This document shows positions 1-8,070 of a stretch of 16,878 bases of DNA, piece by piece (the first letter of the stretch is position 1; the number at the start of each line of letters is the position of its first letter). A program made the position numbers and the translations under genes. The notes below the pieces were generated by a model. That model ran no database searches and had not been told where the DNA came from. It saw only the letters and a list, made by a program, of their open reading frames with translations. Source of the DNA: JBGPBY01 sp041481485 (lineage in GTDB: Bacteria > Acidobacteriota > Terriglobia > 20CM-2-55-15); the NCBI GenBank assembly GCA_041481485.1, contig JBGPBY010000112.1:1-16878 (forward strand), read 5' to 3'.

Positions 1-10
1 ACCCCTCACC

Positions 11-46
11 GGCCGCTGTGCGGCCCCCTCTCCCGTTGGGAGAGGG
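11..46. repeat. Tandem pair of short hairpin repeats at window edge
   Basis: Two perfect hairpins lie side by side. The first has 6-bp arms (ggccgc/gcggcc) around tgt at 11-25. The second has 9-bp arms (ccctctccc/gggagaggg) around gtt at 26-46. The pair lies downstream of the minus-strand eboE stop. The second hairpin could act as a terminator for that run, but no T-tract follows it on the minus strand, so I call it an intergenic palindromic repeat. Confidence 0.6.
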
Positions 47-53
47 ATTTCTT

Positions 54-72
54 GATAGACCGCCCCCTACAG
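54..72 (-). repeat. Half copy of the GCGGTC-type palindromic repeat
   Basis: The words tagaccgcccc and ctacag match one half of the repeat unit found in four copies at 11527-11756. The other half is missing or degenerate here. With the hairpins at 11-46, this is all that the first 103 bases hold. Confidence 0.4.
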
Positions 73-103
73 TGCCTACAGCGGTTCGGACTCTGAATTT
101 CGC

Positions 104-1300
104 CTACGCCAGCTGTTCCTGCACCCATTCGATTTCGCGGGTGACATAATCCACAATGTCGCCGGTCTTCAGACTGTCCGGCAGCACATCCCACGTATAC
201 GTTTCGATCTCCAATTGCAGAGACAGGGGATTTGCCTTGTGGTACCGCAGCGCATCTTCGATTGCAAATCGGGTGGTGCGGAACGCGCCAAGATCGTCGA
301 GGAACACCGGCACGTGGATATGCGTCCGCCATTCCCGCGGTCCAGGGTTCGCCTTGTACGCGGCGAACGCATCTTCCAAGTTGAGATACTTGGCGAACTG
401 GCCATCCCTTTTCTCAATTGTCTGCGTGAGATAAATCGTGTCGGCGTACTTTTCCAGTGCGGCAATCGTTTTCGTATTCACTTCCGGAATGTAAACGGCA
501 GCGGCTTCCTGAAGTTTGAATATCGGAATGCCGGCGTTCACCAGCTTCTGCAGCGACTGTGAAATCGTTTCGTACTCCACAGCCTGATGACAGATATCGA
601 ATACCACGCCAACATGCCGCCTCAACGCAATACTGGCTTCCGAAATGGGAATCCCGGCAAGCTTTGCCAGCCGTGCGGCAGCGGCGCCGGAGTACAGATG
701 GTTGGTAAAGTAATCCACCGTTTCATCCGTAGTCTCCAGGAAGCAGAACGGCTCCGGTTCCAGCGACAACCCGATCGTTCGGCCTGTGCGAGAAGCAATA
801 TCCACAAGGCGTGCGGCCACTCTCAGCACGTGGTCGGTATAACTGGCGACCACATTCGGGCCGGTGACGCGCGGTTTGAATCCGAGCGGTGCGCTTTGAA
901 TCGATGGCGATGTGCCTTCGGGTGCAATCTCGCCAAGCACTTCGGCGACGTTAATGGTGTACTGAGTTCGCTCTTCGGTACGCCAGTCGGGTTCGTAAAC
1001 CTGTTCCTTGACGAGTGTGTTCTTGAATGGACCATACGGGAATGCGTTCACCGTATAGAGATACATGTCGTTTTCGTCGAGAAACCGTTTGAGTTCGGCG
1101 CGTTTCTCCGGGTTTGCGATCAACGTTTGGGCGGACGAGGCGGAAAGCCGCAGAGAAATACCAAATCGCTCTTTAGGACAAACGCGCGCTTTAACTTTGG
1201 GAACAAAGGTGGTGAGGCTGTGCCACATGTCATCCCAGGTATCTCCGGGATGAACGAGAGTCGAATACGTCAACTGTCCAAGACCATTCTTCAGTTTCAT
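104..1300 (-). CDS. eboE: EboE-like TIM-barrel metabolite traffic protein
   Basis: 398 aa, no signal peptide, so cytosolic. I recognise the EboE family of the xylose-isomerase-like TIM-barrel superfamily. The N-terminus (GLGQLTYSTLVHPGDTWDD) and the block around KEQVYEPDWR (98-107) are typical. Likely metal/active-site residues sit at the ends of barrel strands: E181/E183 (SLEPEPF), D235 and H238 (DICH), H327/H329 (HIHV), E364/E366 (EIETYTW). EboE is known from eboABCDEF clusters linked to trafficking of precursors such as those of scytonemin in cyanobacteria; its exact reaction is not established. Here no other ebo gene is visible. It is last in a minus-strand run, 16 nt after the reductase, with an AGGA about 11 nt before the ATG. 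Length is normal for the family. The family call is firm; the role in this organism is unknown. Confidence 0.85.
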   Translation of the reverse strand: MKLKNGLGQLTYSTLVHPGDTWDDMWHSLTTFVPKVKARVCPKERFGISLRLSASSAQTLIANPEKRAELKRFLDENDMYLYTVNAFPYGPFKNTLVKEQVYEPDWRTEERTQYTINVAEVLGEIAPEGTSPSIQSAPLGFKPRVTGPNVVASYTDHVLRVAARLVDIASRTGRTIGLSLEPEPFCFLETTDETVDYFTNHLYSGAAAARLAKLAGIPISEASIALRRHVGVVFDICHQAVEYETISQSLQKLVNAGIPIFKLQEAAAVYIPEVNTKTIAALEKYADTIYLTQTIEKRDGQFAKYLNLEDAFAAYKANPGPREWRTHIHVPVFLDDLGAFRTTRFAIEDALRYHKANPLSLQLEIETYTWDVLPDSLKTGDIVDYVTREIEWVQEQLA

Positions 1301-1316
1301 CTATTTATTAATCCTG

Positions 1317-2216
1317 TTAATCGAGGCCGCTTGCGCGTCCTTGTTCCTTTGCAATAACTGCCCAGTCTTTATCGCCATCGCCATGAGCAACGGCGCCGAG
1401 GAGACGATCGCGATAGGCGTTGCCGCTGGGCAATGGCACGCGAGCGATGTTCGCGGCCTCCATAATGAGATTCGAGTCCTTCAATCCGAGCAAGGTCGAA
1501 AACCCGACTTTCTCATACGATTGATCGACCATGATCTTTCCGTAAACCTTGTAGGCAGGCGCTGCGAAGAGACCTTCGGTCATGACTTCGTGAAAGACCT
1601 GTGGATCGACGCCGTATTTGCGGATGAGAGAGAACCCTTCGCCGATCGCTTCAATCGCGCAACCGAGCACGAAATTGTTGGCCAGCTTGATGGCCGTGGC
1701 CCCTTCGGGCTTCAAACCTGCGGAGAACGTGTGTTTACCAATTACCTTGAACAGCGGCTCACAACGGCGAACGGCTTCGACCGGGCCTGCGGCAACGATG
1801 CCAAGCTGGCCGGTTGCCGCGACATCCGGCCGGCCAAGCACTGGAGCGGCAACGAGAATCTGCTTTGCCTCGGTGTGGGCCGCGGTCAACTTTTGAATCA
1901 CTCCAACGCCGTGAGTTCCCATGGTCAGATGAATGGCTCCCGGCTCCAACATTTCCCGAATTCCACCTGAATTCAAAGTCACCGATTGCAAAGAGGCATC
2001 ATCGGCAACCATCGTGATGACGATCTCACGCCCTTCGCATGCCTTGGCCACCGTTTCTGCCGCCTGCGCGCCGGCCTTCACCAGCTCCATCGCCTTTGCC
2101 GCAGTGCGGTTATAGACCACCAGATCGTGACCGCCACCAAGAATGCGTGACGCCATTGCCTGTCCCATGCGGCCCAGACCTATGAAACCGACCTTTAAAC
2201 TATGTGCGCTGCTCAT
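1317..2216 (-). CDS. NAD(P)-dependent beta-hydroxyacid dehydrogenase-type reductase
   Basis: 299 aa, cytosolic. The N-terminal Rossmann fold shows GLGRMG at 13-18. Residues 125-134 (APVLGRPDVA) hold the substrate-binding motif of the 3-hydroxyisobutyrate dehydrogenase/glyoxylate reductase family. K177 in IKLANN (176-181) is the expected catalytic lysine, and the C-terminal all-alpha domain is complete. The segment LTMGTHGVG (97-105) replaces the D-x-ST pattern of classical 3-hydroxyisobutyrate dehydrogenases, so the substrate is probably another small hydroxyacid or semialdehyde. The start is supported by GGAGGAG about 8 nt upstream. It follows the permease gene by 110 nt and precedes eboE by 16 nt, so co-transcription with eboE is likely. 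Family confidence is high; substrate unknown. Confidence 0.88.
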   Translation of the reverse strand: MSSAHSLKVGFIGLGRMGQAMASRILGGGHDLVVYNRTAAKAMELVKAGAQAAETVAKACEGREIVITMVADDASLQSVTLNSGGIREMLEPGAIHLTMGTHGVGVIQKLTAAHTEAKQILVAAPVLGRPDVAATGQLGIVAAGPVEAVRRCEPLFKVIGKHTFSAGLKPEGATAIKLANNFVLGCAIEAIGEGFSLIRKYGVDPQVFHEVMTEGLFAAPAYKVYGKIMVDQSYEKVGFSTLLGLKDSNLIMEAANIARVPLPSGNAYRDRLLGAVAHGDGDKDWAVIAKEQGRASGLD

Positions 2217-2279
2217 GGATGACTCCTCCGGAAAAATAGCGAACCTCTATATTGAGGAAACCCGGCGGAAATTGGCTAC

Positions 2280-2308
2280 GAAAAAAGGCGAAAAACTCGA
2301 TTTTTTCG
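2280..2308 (-). terminator. Possible weak intrinsic terminator after the permease gene
   Basis: Reading the minus strand past the permease stop there is a 7-bp AT-rich stem (cgaaaaa/tttttcg, arms 2302-2308 and 2289-2295) with a 6-nt loop, then cc and six T. The stem is weak. If active, it separates the permease transcript from the reductase-eboE pair. Confidence 0.35.
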
Positions 2309-2326
2309 AACAAATGTGTGCCGGAT

Positions 2327-3241
2327 TTACCGACTCTGGAGATACGCAAGCAGCAGCATCAGCGTCAGAGGACTGATCAGCGTGGAAACAAACACAACGC
2401 TTGTGACCAAACTGGAATCCAGATCAAATTCCAGTGCGAGAACGGTTGTCACGACCGCTGCAGGCATTGCCGATACCACAATAGCAACGTTGCGCGCGAG
2501 TCCGGTCATTCCGAGAAGCGATGTAAGGCCGGCCCCGACCAGCGGCGCCACAAGCAGCGATATGCCGGCAGCCACCAGCACGGCGGAAGGATGCGCCGGG
2601 AACGTTGCCCGTTTCAGCTGCATTCCAAGCAGGACAATCATCATGGGAATCGCGGCATCGCTCAGCATTCCCACCGGGCGCATGATCGACAGGGGAACAG
2701 GGGTATGCGTCCACAGGATAATGCCGGCCACCGCGAGAGCATACAGTGCTGGAATGCGCACAAGGCCGGAAGCGGCTTTGCGGAAACCGTGTTTGCCATG
2801 CATCGCAATAAATACCCCAAGCGAGTAGGTCAACACCGCACTGGCAACAAAGTAAACCGTTGCATGCGACAAACCCTCCCGGCCCATGGCAAAAAGAATC
2901 ACCGGCATCGCGTAATTTCCGCTGTTGGAAATCATGATCGTGAGAATGAAGCTGGTCCGCGTCTTCGGCTGCAGATGCAGAAACCCGGCGGCAAGCCGGG
3001 CGATTAAACCCATGATGCAGATCAAAAGCACACAAAACGCTGCCATGCGTGCCGCATCTTCGGCCTTCGGGGTTGAGGTGACAAGCAGGTTGAATATCAA
3101 ACAAGGCGACAGCGCATGGAAGGATATCGACGACAGTGCTTTTACGCCTCCGCTGACCCGTCGTTCGAGCAGGTATCCGACACCGGCAATCACAAAAATC
3201 GGAGCAATGTCCGACAGCAGGATTGAGATTAACGTAGTCAC
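2327..3241 (-). CDS. AEC-family (auxin efflux carrier-type) permease
   Basis: 304 aa, about ten hydrophobic segments across the whole length, an inner-membrane secondary transporter. Conserved features of the AEC (AbrB/malonate/auxin-efflux-like) family are visible: SPCLIFN (45-51) in the first half, the broken-helix motif NSGNYAMP (106-113), and a second-half counterpart around SAMPAAVVTT. Bacterial AEC members move mono- or dicarboxylates or other organic anions; the substrate cannot be read here. The start is a GTG only 3 nt after the stop of the barrel gene, suggesting translational coupling; no clear Shine-Dalgarno is seen. The next gene downstream is a hydroxyacid dehydrogenase-type enzyme, consistent with an organic-acid substrate, but that link is inference. 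Confidence 0.85.
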   Translation of the reverse strand: MTTLISILLSDIAPIFVIAGVGYLLERRVSGGVKALSSISFHALSPCLIFNLLVTSTPKAEDAARMAAFCVLLICIMGLIARLAAGFLHLQPKTRTSFILTIMISNSGNYAMPVILFAMGREGLSHATVYFVASAVLTYSLGVFIAMHGKHGFRKAASGLVRIPALYALAVAGIILWTHTPVPLSIMRPVGMLSDAAIPMMIVLLGMQLKRATFPAHPSAVLVAAGISLLVAPLVGAGLTSLLGMTGLARNVAIVVSAMPAAVVTTVLALEFDLDSSLVTSVVFVSTLISPLTLMLLLAYLQSR

Positions 3242-3244
3242 GAC

Positions 3245-4972
3245 TCAGAATATATTCTGGAACGTCATACGGAAAAGGACATTGCCCGATGGCGGTTTGT
3301 TTGTGCCGCCCAGCACCCATACATAACCGGCTTCCGCTCGAGCAGTCACGAGCGTGAATTGCATTCCAAGACCGCCGTTATAGAGTGTCTGCAGGCCGGA
3401 CGAAGACGGAAAAGTCAGACGGCTTTGTGCGATGTCGAATATCAGAAGCGGTCTCAAGCCGTAAAGTTTGGCATAGCGGGAGATGAACCGGACAGCGGGT
3501 TTGACGGAATCAATATCGGCTTTCGCCTTTGCGGCAGCGGCATCCGGCGGAAGATGCTCCTCGTTTTCATAGTAGGAGGTCATGAGGGTTTCGGAAGAAT
3601 TCAGGCCGGCGCCTTCGATTCGCTCCGCGAGAGTGTGGCCGTCTTCATCCCGTTCCGGCGGAATCAGAAACCTGGACCATTTCGGAACCGGTAGCGCAAG
3701 ATTGATATTAAGTCCCCAGTAGCTGCTGGCGGGCGCGGTTTGATATACGCCGTATCCTCGCAGGATCGGACCGGCAAAAAAGGGATTCAGCAATTGGGAG
3801 TCGATGGAACCGTCCGTGACAAACCCGCCAATTCCGCTTCCTCCCCGAAACTGAGCATAGTCCGGCATCAGGCTGGTACCTTTTCCGGCAGTGAACTGCA
3901 GTTCGAGACCCAGCGTGTGGGTTGCATCCAGTTTTTTACGGTTTTCATCGCGGGCTGCAATCAGCGGAATCTCTCCGCTGTAGCCGGACTGTATCGCGAT
4001 TCGGGCGTAGGAGTGTGCCGCTGTTGGATTTCCCGCGTCCGACATCAAGCTCGTTCTTCCAACGCCGAATGGCAACCGGTAGTCGAATACGGCACGAAGT
4101 ACACCAGCAATTTCGGAAGTATCTGTCTCGATGGTGCGGATGTCCGACGTCCGAAATCCGAGGGACGCGCCAACCCCTCGTAACAAGCTCCCGTGCGTGG
4201 CAATACGAATATTCGCGTCGGTTTGCAGGCTGTTCTGAAAGCGCGCCTGGCCTCCCCACGGTTGTCTGGCGGCCATGAAGTTCACGGTTGCGCCAATTCG
4301 CCGGGTACTGGACTGACCACGATATTCATACCCGGCTTTGGCCAGAGCCAGGTAGTTTTCGGAATCCAGAGAACGGCTTCCATCTCCGCTTAGCTGAATA
4401 TCCGATTTCTGGATTTTGTCTGGAAGACTCCGGCTGGCATTCTTGAATTGGAGCAGACTGGTGGAAAAGCCAGCGCGAACGGTTGCTTTGAGACTCCGGT
4501 CATAGCGAATGCCGAATGTGGGGTTGAAGGCACGCTGGTAGACCGGGAGATTGCTCGGAAGAAGGGCCTTCCCGGATTGCGGCTGGTCCAAAGACCGAAC
4601 CGAATTCGCATAGACCGGAACGTGCGCCGTCCAGGGTGTGATGATCACGTCGACATGAGTGGGATCCACTTCGACAACGCAAGAGCGCACCAGAATGACT
4701 TGAACGCCGCCCTGATTGGCAATGTCGGAAGGCTGTTCAGAATTGATCCGGTCCCGAACGGCCGCTTCGGCCGCCCCGAGCGAGTCACGAGTGAGAATCT
4801 CGCCTTTCTTCAGTGGCAGGACTGCGCTGGCCAGAGTATTCAGCGTTGATTCGATGCGTACTTCACGAATCACCCGGTCTGCTGAACTCAGACCGCCATT
4901 GCATTCGAGGTCTGCGGCTATCGCAGGCTGCGCAATCATACTCACCACCAGGACCAGTTTCGCTGATGTCAT
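3245..4972 (-). CDS. Omp85/BamA-like outer-membrane beta-barrel protein
   Basis: 575 aa. A signal peptide is clear (MTSAKLVLVVSMIAQPAIA, cleavage near A19/A20). Residues about 33-115 resemble a single POTRA-type domain (VIREVRIESTLN... then ILVRSCVVEVDPTHVDVIIT). From about 150 to the end, alternating hydrophobic strands rich in Gly and aromatics suggest a barrel. It ends in FRMTFQNIF with a terminal Phe, the usual outer-membrane assembly signal. ILRGYG (403-408) resembles the R-G-Y/F motif of Omp85 proteins. Unlike BamA (five POTRAs) it has room for only one, and a charged insert (about 438-490) breaks the barrel region. ATG start with GGGA about 6 nt upstream. It lies 17 nt after the 137-aa gene and divergent from the amidase operon. 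Omp85 membership is probable, not certain; another large barrel family is possible. Confidence 0.62.
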   Translation of the reverse strand: MTSAKLVLVVSMIAQPAIAADLECNGGLSSADRVIREVRIESTLNTLASAVLPLKKGEILTRDSLGAAEAAVRDRINSEQPSDIANQGGVQVILVRSCVVEVDPTHVDVIITPWTAHVPVYANSVRSLDQPQSGKALLPSNLPVYQRAFNPTFGIRYDRSLKATVRAGFSTSLLQFKNASRSLPDKIQKSDIQLSGDGSRSLDSENYLALAKAGYEYRGQSSTRRIGATVNFMAARQPWGGQARFQNSLQTDANIRIATHGSLLRGVGASLGFRTSDIRTIETDTSEIAGVLRAVFDYRLPFGVGRTSLMSDAGNPTAAHSYARIAIQSGYSGEIPLIAARDENRKKLDATHTLGLELQFTAGKGTSLMPDYAQFRGGSGIGGFVTDGSIDSQLLNPFFAGPILRGYGVYQTAPASSYWGLNINLALPVPKWSRFLIPPERDEDGHTLAERIEGAGLNSSETLMTSYYENEEHLPPDAAAAKAKADIDSVKPAVRFISRYAKLYGLRPLLIFDIAQSRLTFPSSSGLQTLYNGGLGMQFTLVTARAEAGYVWVLGGTNKPPSGNVLFRMTFQNIF

Positions 4973-4989
4973 ACAGGTCCCGGCAGCGG

Positions 4990-5403
4990 CTACTCTGGAT
5001 TGCCCAGTACGGCGATCTCGCTCATGCCACTATTGATGATGGTGCCGAGTTTCGGATCCTTATCTCCGGATGCAACCTTCCTGGCCGCAGGATGGACTTT
5101 CTTGATGGCCACGTCGGCCTGCTTCTTGTTGATTCCGGCGACGAAAGTGTTCTCGATGCCTTTGGATTCTTCCGGTGTCGATGCCGTGAAGGACACGTGA
5201 ACGACCCGCAAGAATTCTCCCTTGCTGTTTTTCTTGTCCAGATCGAAAACCAGTTTCCAGATGGCATCGTTGTCAATGCTGCACTGCTTTTCCACCGAAA
5301 TGGCAAATTTGAAATCCCCTTCGGGATTCATAATGGCGACATCCAACAGAAACGGAGTGCACTTCTTCTTTTTGTCTGCGACAGCGGTGATTTTTGTTGG
5401 CAT
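4990..5403 (-). CDS. Conserved-looking hypothetical protein, 137 aa
   Basis: I do not recognise this protein. It is lysine-rich and soluble-looking, with no signal peptide or membrane segment. The N-terminal ~60 residues alternate like beta-strands (FLLDVAIM, FKFAISVEK, WKLVFDLD), and a second half follows with VVHVSFTASTPEE. Two Cys (C15, C41) are present. It is first in the minus-strand run, 17 nt before the barrel gene, and its start faces the plus-strand operon across a 129-nt gap. It is probably real because it fills the space, keeps the operon spacing and has ordinary composition. It could be an accessory or sensor protein of the divergent envelope cluster; no function is claimed. Confidence 0.7.
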   Translation of the reverse strand: MPTKITAVADKKKKCTPFLLDVAIMNPEGDFKFAISVEKQCSIDNDAIWKLVFDLDKKNSKGEFLRVVHVSFTASTPEESKGIENTFVAGINKKQADVAIKKVHPAARKVASGDKDPKLGTIINSGMSEIAVLGNPE

Positions 5404-5532
5404 AGGCCCGGCAGTATCCCGGCTCGCGATTTAATTGTCACGAAAATATTTCTCTTTGCAAGGTTTCGCATTCTGGTCTACCTTCCCGCTTGACCACAAC
5501 AAAACAAGCGATGAACTGCAGGGAGGCCGGGC
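5404..5532. promoter_or_regulatory. Divergent intergenic region with possible back-to-back promoters
   Basis: This 129-nt gap separates the two divergent runs. On the plus strand TTGCAA (5456-5461) is followed 17 nt later by TACCTT (5479-5484). On the minus strand a TTGCAA in the same area is followed 16 nt later by GACAAT. These are only partial matches to the -35/-10 consensus. A shared control region is likely from the geometry; the exact elements are weak. Confidence 0.35.
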
Positions 5533-6729
5533 ATGTTCGGATCCGCGATTTTGGAAGTCGCCGCCGGAGTCATTTTCATTTACATCCTCGTCTGCGTGAT
5601 CTGTTCAGCGGTTCGTGAGGGAATTGAAGGTTGGCTCAAGACCAGAGCCGCATATCTAGAACATGGCATTCGTGAGCTGCTGCACGACCCGGAGGCCAAA
5701 GGCATTGTCACCGATTTCTTCAATCACCCGCTGATCTTCGGACTCTTCAGCAACAAGTACACTCCACTTGCTGCCGGTAAGGGTGTATCGATTTTTGCAA
5801 GAGGCAGGAATCTGCCTTCCTACATTCCTGCGGAAAATTTCGCCGTTACCGTGATGGATTTGGCGGCACGCGGGCCGCAGACTGATGCCCTCAACAGCGA
5901 CCCGAACGGACCTGCGCTTTCTCTCGATTCGATGCGCGCGAATATTTCGAATCTGAACAACCCCGCAGTGCAGCGCGTGTTGCTCAGCGCGCTGGATGCA
6001 GCCCAGGGAGATATCGTCAAAGTTCGGAAGAGTCTCGAAGCCTGGTACGACAGCGGGATGGACCGCGTATCGGGGAAATATAAACGATCGACTCAATGGA
6101 TAATTCTTGGCATTGCTCTGATTGTCGCGGTGGGCATGAATGTCAACACCATCACGATCGCCGATTATCTTTTCCGCAATGACGCTGCCCGCGCTGCAGT
6201 GGTCGCCACGGCTGAAAATGCGGCGGCGACGGATGCGGCAAAGTCCGCTGAAAATTACAAACAGGTGCAAGCGCAGTTGAATTCGATGAATCTGCCCATC
6301 GGTTGGGGCCAGGGGTGGGGAGCTCCTAAACCGAAACAGTCTGGGGAGCCATGGAATAGCGATTTATGGAATAACCTGGTTGCGCCGATCACGGGTTGGC
6401 TGCTCACCGCATTCGCCGCCACCATGGGCGCCCCATTCTGGTTTGACATGCTCAATAAGGTCATGGTGATTCGCTCTACAGTGAAACCGCATGAAAAGAG
6501 TCCTGAAGAGGCTTCAGAGGACAGACAGACAATTCTTCCGGCGGCAAAACAGCCCGTCCAATCGGTAGCCGGCGTCCAGCAGACCCGTAGCGCGCCAGCG
6601 GCCCCGCGGCTACCGTCGCTCGCTTCAAGTCCGCGAGACAGCGAAAGCAGCACGGATGGTTGCGATGCGGACATCATCAATCCAACATCCGATCAGGATT
6701 TGCCGGCTGCTCAGGGAGGGGTTGCCTGA
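5533..6729 (+). CDS. Three-TM membrane protein, first gene of amidase operon
   Basis: 398 aa. TM1 is near the N-terminus (about 4-26, including AAGVIFIYILVCVICSAV). A soluble stretch (27-187) follows, then TM2 (188-208), an Ala/Gln-rich segment (215-250), TM3 (about 283-305), and a polar Ser/Pro-rich tail (316-398). The segment GAPFWFDMLNKV (299-310) right after TM3 and the N-terminal pattern MFGSAILEVA with a TM helix match a recurrent family of uncharacterised bacterial membrane proteins, recalled from memory. GGGAGG at 5521-5526 gives a good start. The stop is 1 nt from the amidase start, so the two are almost certainly co-translated. No enzymatic motif is seen; it could be a scaffold or a regulator of the amidase. 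Confidence 0.8.
   Translation: MFGSAILEVAAGVIFIYILVCVICSAVREGIEGWLKTRAAYLEHGIRELLHDPEAKGIVTDFFNHPLIFGLFSNKYTPLAAGKGVSIFARGRNLPSYIPAENFAVTVMDLAARGPQTDALNSDPNGPALSLDSMRANISNLNNPAVQRVLLSALDAAQGDIVKVRKSLEAWYDSGMDRVSGKYKRSTQWIILGIALIVAVGMNVNTITIADYLFRNDAARAAVVATAENAAATDAAKSAENYKQVQAQLNSMNLPIGWGQGWGAPKPKQSGEPWNSDLWNNLVAPITGWLLTAFAATMGAPFWFDMLNKVMVIRSTVKPHEKSPEEASEDRQTILPAAKQPVQSVAGVQQTRSAPAAPRLPSLASSPRDSESSTDGCDADIINPTSDQDLPAAQGGVA
6714..6721 (+). promoter_or_regulatory. Ribosome binding site that sets the amidase start
   Basis: GGGAGGGG lies about 10-11 nt before the ATG at 6731, inside the end of the upstream gene. It supports this ATG over an in-frame ATG 75 nt upstream, which would overlap the previous gene and add an arginine-rich non-family leader. 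Confidence 0.7.
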
Positions 6730-6730
6730 C

Positions 6731-7528
6731 ATGAACTTTTCACTGACATGGTTGCCGACGGTGCTGGAAGCTGCCGGACTCAAAGTCGCTTTGGTCGACG
6801 GCTGGGAAACTCGCGGCCGGGGCGATGTGGGGTCCACGTTCGGAATCATTTGTCATCACACGGCTGGTCCTAAAAATGGCAACATGCCCAGCCTGTCGAC
6901 TTTGATCAATGGACGCGCGGACCTTCCCGGACCTCTTTCTCAACTCGGTCTTGGACGAGATGGGACGTTCTACGTGATCGCCGCCGGACGCTGCAATCAT
7001 GCGGGAAGCGGCATTTGGAAAGGCCTGTCGAACGGAAACACGAATTTTATTGGCATCGAAGCCGAAAACACCGGCCTGCTCAACGACATTCCATGGCCCG
7101 CAGTTCAGCTGGACGCTTATCAGCGGGGAGCCGCGGCAATTCTTCTGCATATTGGCCGCGGCGCTGAATTTTGTGCCGGGCATAAAGAGTACGCTTTACC
7201 TTTGGGTCGCAAGAACGATCCTTGCTTCGACATGAATGTGTTTCGCTCTGCAGTGGCAGGATTCCTGTCTGGAACGACTCCATTGCCACCACTGATCCCT
7301 GCTACTGAACCCAGCTCGAATAACGGCAACCCGGGCCGGCCAACCCTGCGCCGCGGTGCGAACGGAGAGTTGGTCAAGGTCATTCAAAAGAAACTGGGAC
7401 TCGCAATAGACGGCGATTTCGGACCAAACACCGAAGCCGCCGTGCGCGCCTTTCAGCGGGTTCACGACATGGTCCCGGACGGTATTGTCGGTCCGAAAAC
7501 CTGGCGCGCGCTCGATTCCCAGGGATAA
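6731..7528 (+). CDS. N-acetylmuramoyl-L-alanine amidase with C-terminal PG-binding domain
   Basis: 265 aa. Residues about 35-180 are an Amidase_2/PGRP-type domain. Zinc ligands expected from AmpD and T7 lysozyme are visible: one of H42/H43 in CHHTAG, H151 in GHKEY, and D163 in KNDPCFD. E110 in IGIEAENTG is a candidate catalytic residue. Residues about 205-262 are a PG_binding_1 domain (LRRGANGELVKVIQKKLG, DGDFGPNTEAAVRAFQ, GIVGPKTWRAL). The enzyme cuts the amide between MurNAc and the stem peptide. There is no signal peptide, so it resembles a phage endolysin more than a secreted autolysin and would need help to cross the inner membrane. It sits 1 nt after a membrane protein gene and 57 nt before a small holin-like gene. 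The family call is firm; phage origin or domestication is inference. Confidence 0.93.
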   Translation: MNFSLTWLPTVLEAAGLKVALVDGWETRGRGDVGSTFGIICHHTAGPKNGNMPSLSTLINGRADLPGPLSQLGLGRDGTFYVIAAGRCNHAGSGIWKGLSNGNTNFIGIEAENTGLLNDIPWPAVQLDAYQRGAAAILLHIGRGAEFCAGHKEYALPLGRKNDPCFDMNVFRSAVAGFLSGTTPLPPLIPATEPSSNNGNPGRPTLRRGANGELVKVIQKKLGLAIDGDFGPNTEAAVRAFQRVHDMVPDGIVGPKTWRALDSQG

Positions 7529-7575
7529 CGCTGCACGGATTCCGAAACAAAACCAGACGAATGACCATTAACAAT

Positions 7576-7581
7576 GGGAGG
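7576..7581 (+). promoter_or_regulatory. Ribosome binding site that sets the small membrane protein start
   Basis: GGGAGG lies 4 nt before the ATG at 7586. An in-frame ATG at 7574 overlaps this site and has no Shine-Dalgarno of its own, so 7586 is preferred. Confidence 0.55.
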
Positions 7582-7585
7582 CGTT

Positions 7586-8062
7586 ATGCCCGAACATGTT
7601 CATGACCTCGGCGGTATTTCCGTAATTGCGTTTGTCCTGCTGCTGTCATTCGCGATTGACAGAGTGGTAAACGGTTTTCTGTTCGCCCTGTCGTACTCCA
7701 AATACTGGCGGCGAATTTGTCCCGATCCCATACGCGTGCCCGAGGGCACCGAGCGCGCTCTGGCGGAGCGTTCGCAGAAGATCGCATTTTTTGGGTTCGC
7801 TGCTGTCCTGAGCGGGATCGTCTTATGGATGGTCGGCAGTGGGATTCTTCATCAGGTGGGATTCGCCGAAGGGCCGCTCGATATTTTCATGACGGGTCTG
7901 ATCCTGATCGGCGGAGCGGAACGAGTATCCGAGTTTTCCAAATCCTTTTCCTCGGCTCCGGCTGTCGCTCACGAATCACCGGTGGAAATTAAGGGAACCC
8001 TCATGCTTGAAGAAGGAGGCGCCTTACAAGTCAAGAAACAGGGCGCAACCGGCGGACGCTAG
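7586..8062 (+). CDS. Small membrane protein, holin-like topology
   Basis: 158 aa with two clear TM segments (about 11-35 and 66-88), a third weaker hydrophobic stretch (98-110), and a polar, charged tail (112-158) ending KKQGATGGR. I do not recognise a named family. A short multi-TM protein immediately after an endolysin-like amidase is the arrangement of a phage holin, but 158 residues is long for a simple holin and no sequence motif confirms it. It is 57 nt after the amidase and 8 nt before the repeat protein gene, whose AGGAG overlaps this stop codon. It may instead be a membrane partner of the repeat protein. Real gene: high confidence; holin role: speculative. Confidence 0.75.
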   Translation: MPEHVHDLGGISVIAFVLLLSFAIDRVVNGFLFALSYSKYWRRICPDPIRVPEGTERALAERSQKIAFFGFAAVLSGIVLWMVGSGILHQVGFAEGPLDIFMTGLILIGGAERVSEFSKSFSSAPAVAHESPVEIKGTLMLEEGGALQVKKQGATGGR

Positions 8063-8070
8063 GAGCAGCG

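Noticed and set aside
587..1357. 256-aa plus-strand reading frame
   Set aside because: It lies antisense over eboE and the reductase end; its translation is Arg/Cys/Gly-rich without motifs, whereas the minus-strand genes show clear family signatures.
2252..3007. 251-aa plus-strand reading frame
   Set aside because: It is antisense to the AEC permease and has an improbable His/Arg/Asn-rich composition.
6656..6730. Upstream extension of the amidase
   Set aside because: It overlaps the previous gene, encodes an unconserved leader and lacks the good ribosome binding site present before 6731.
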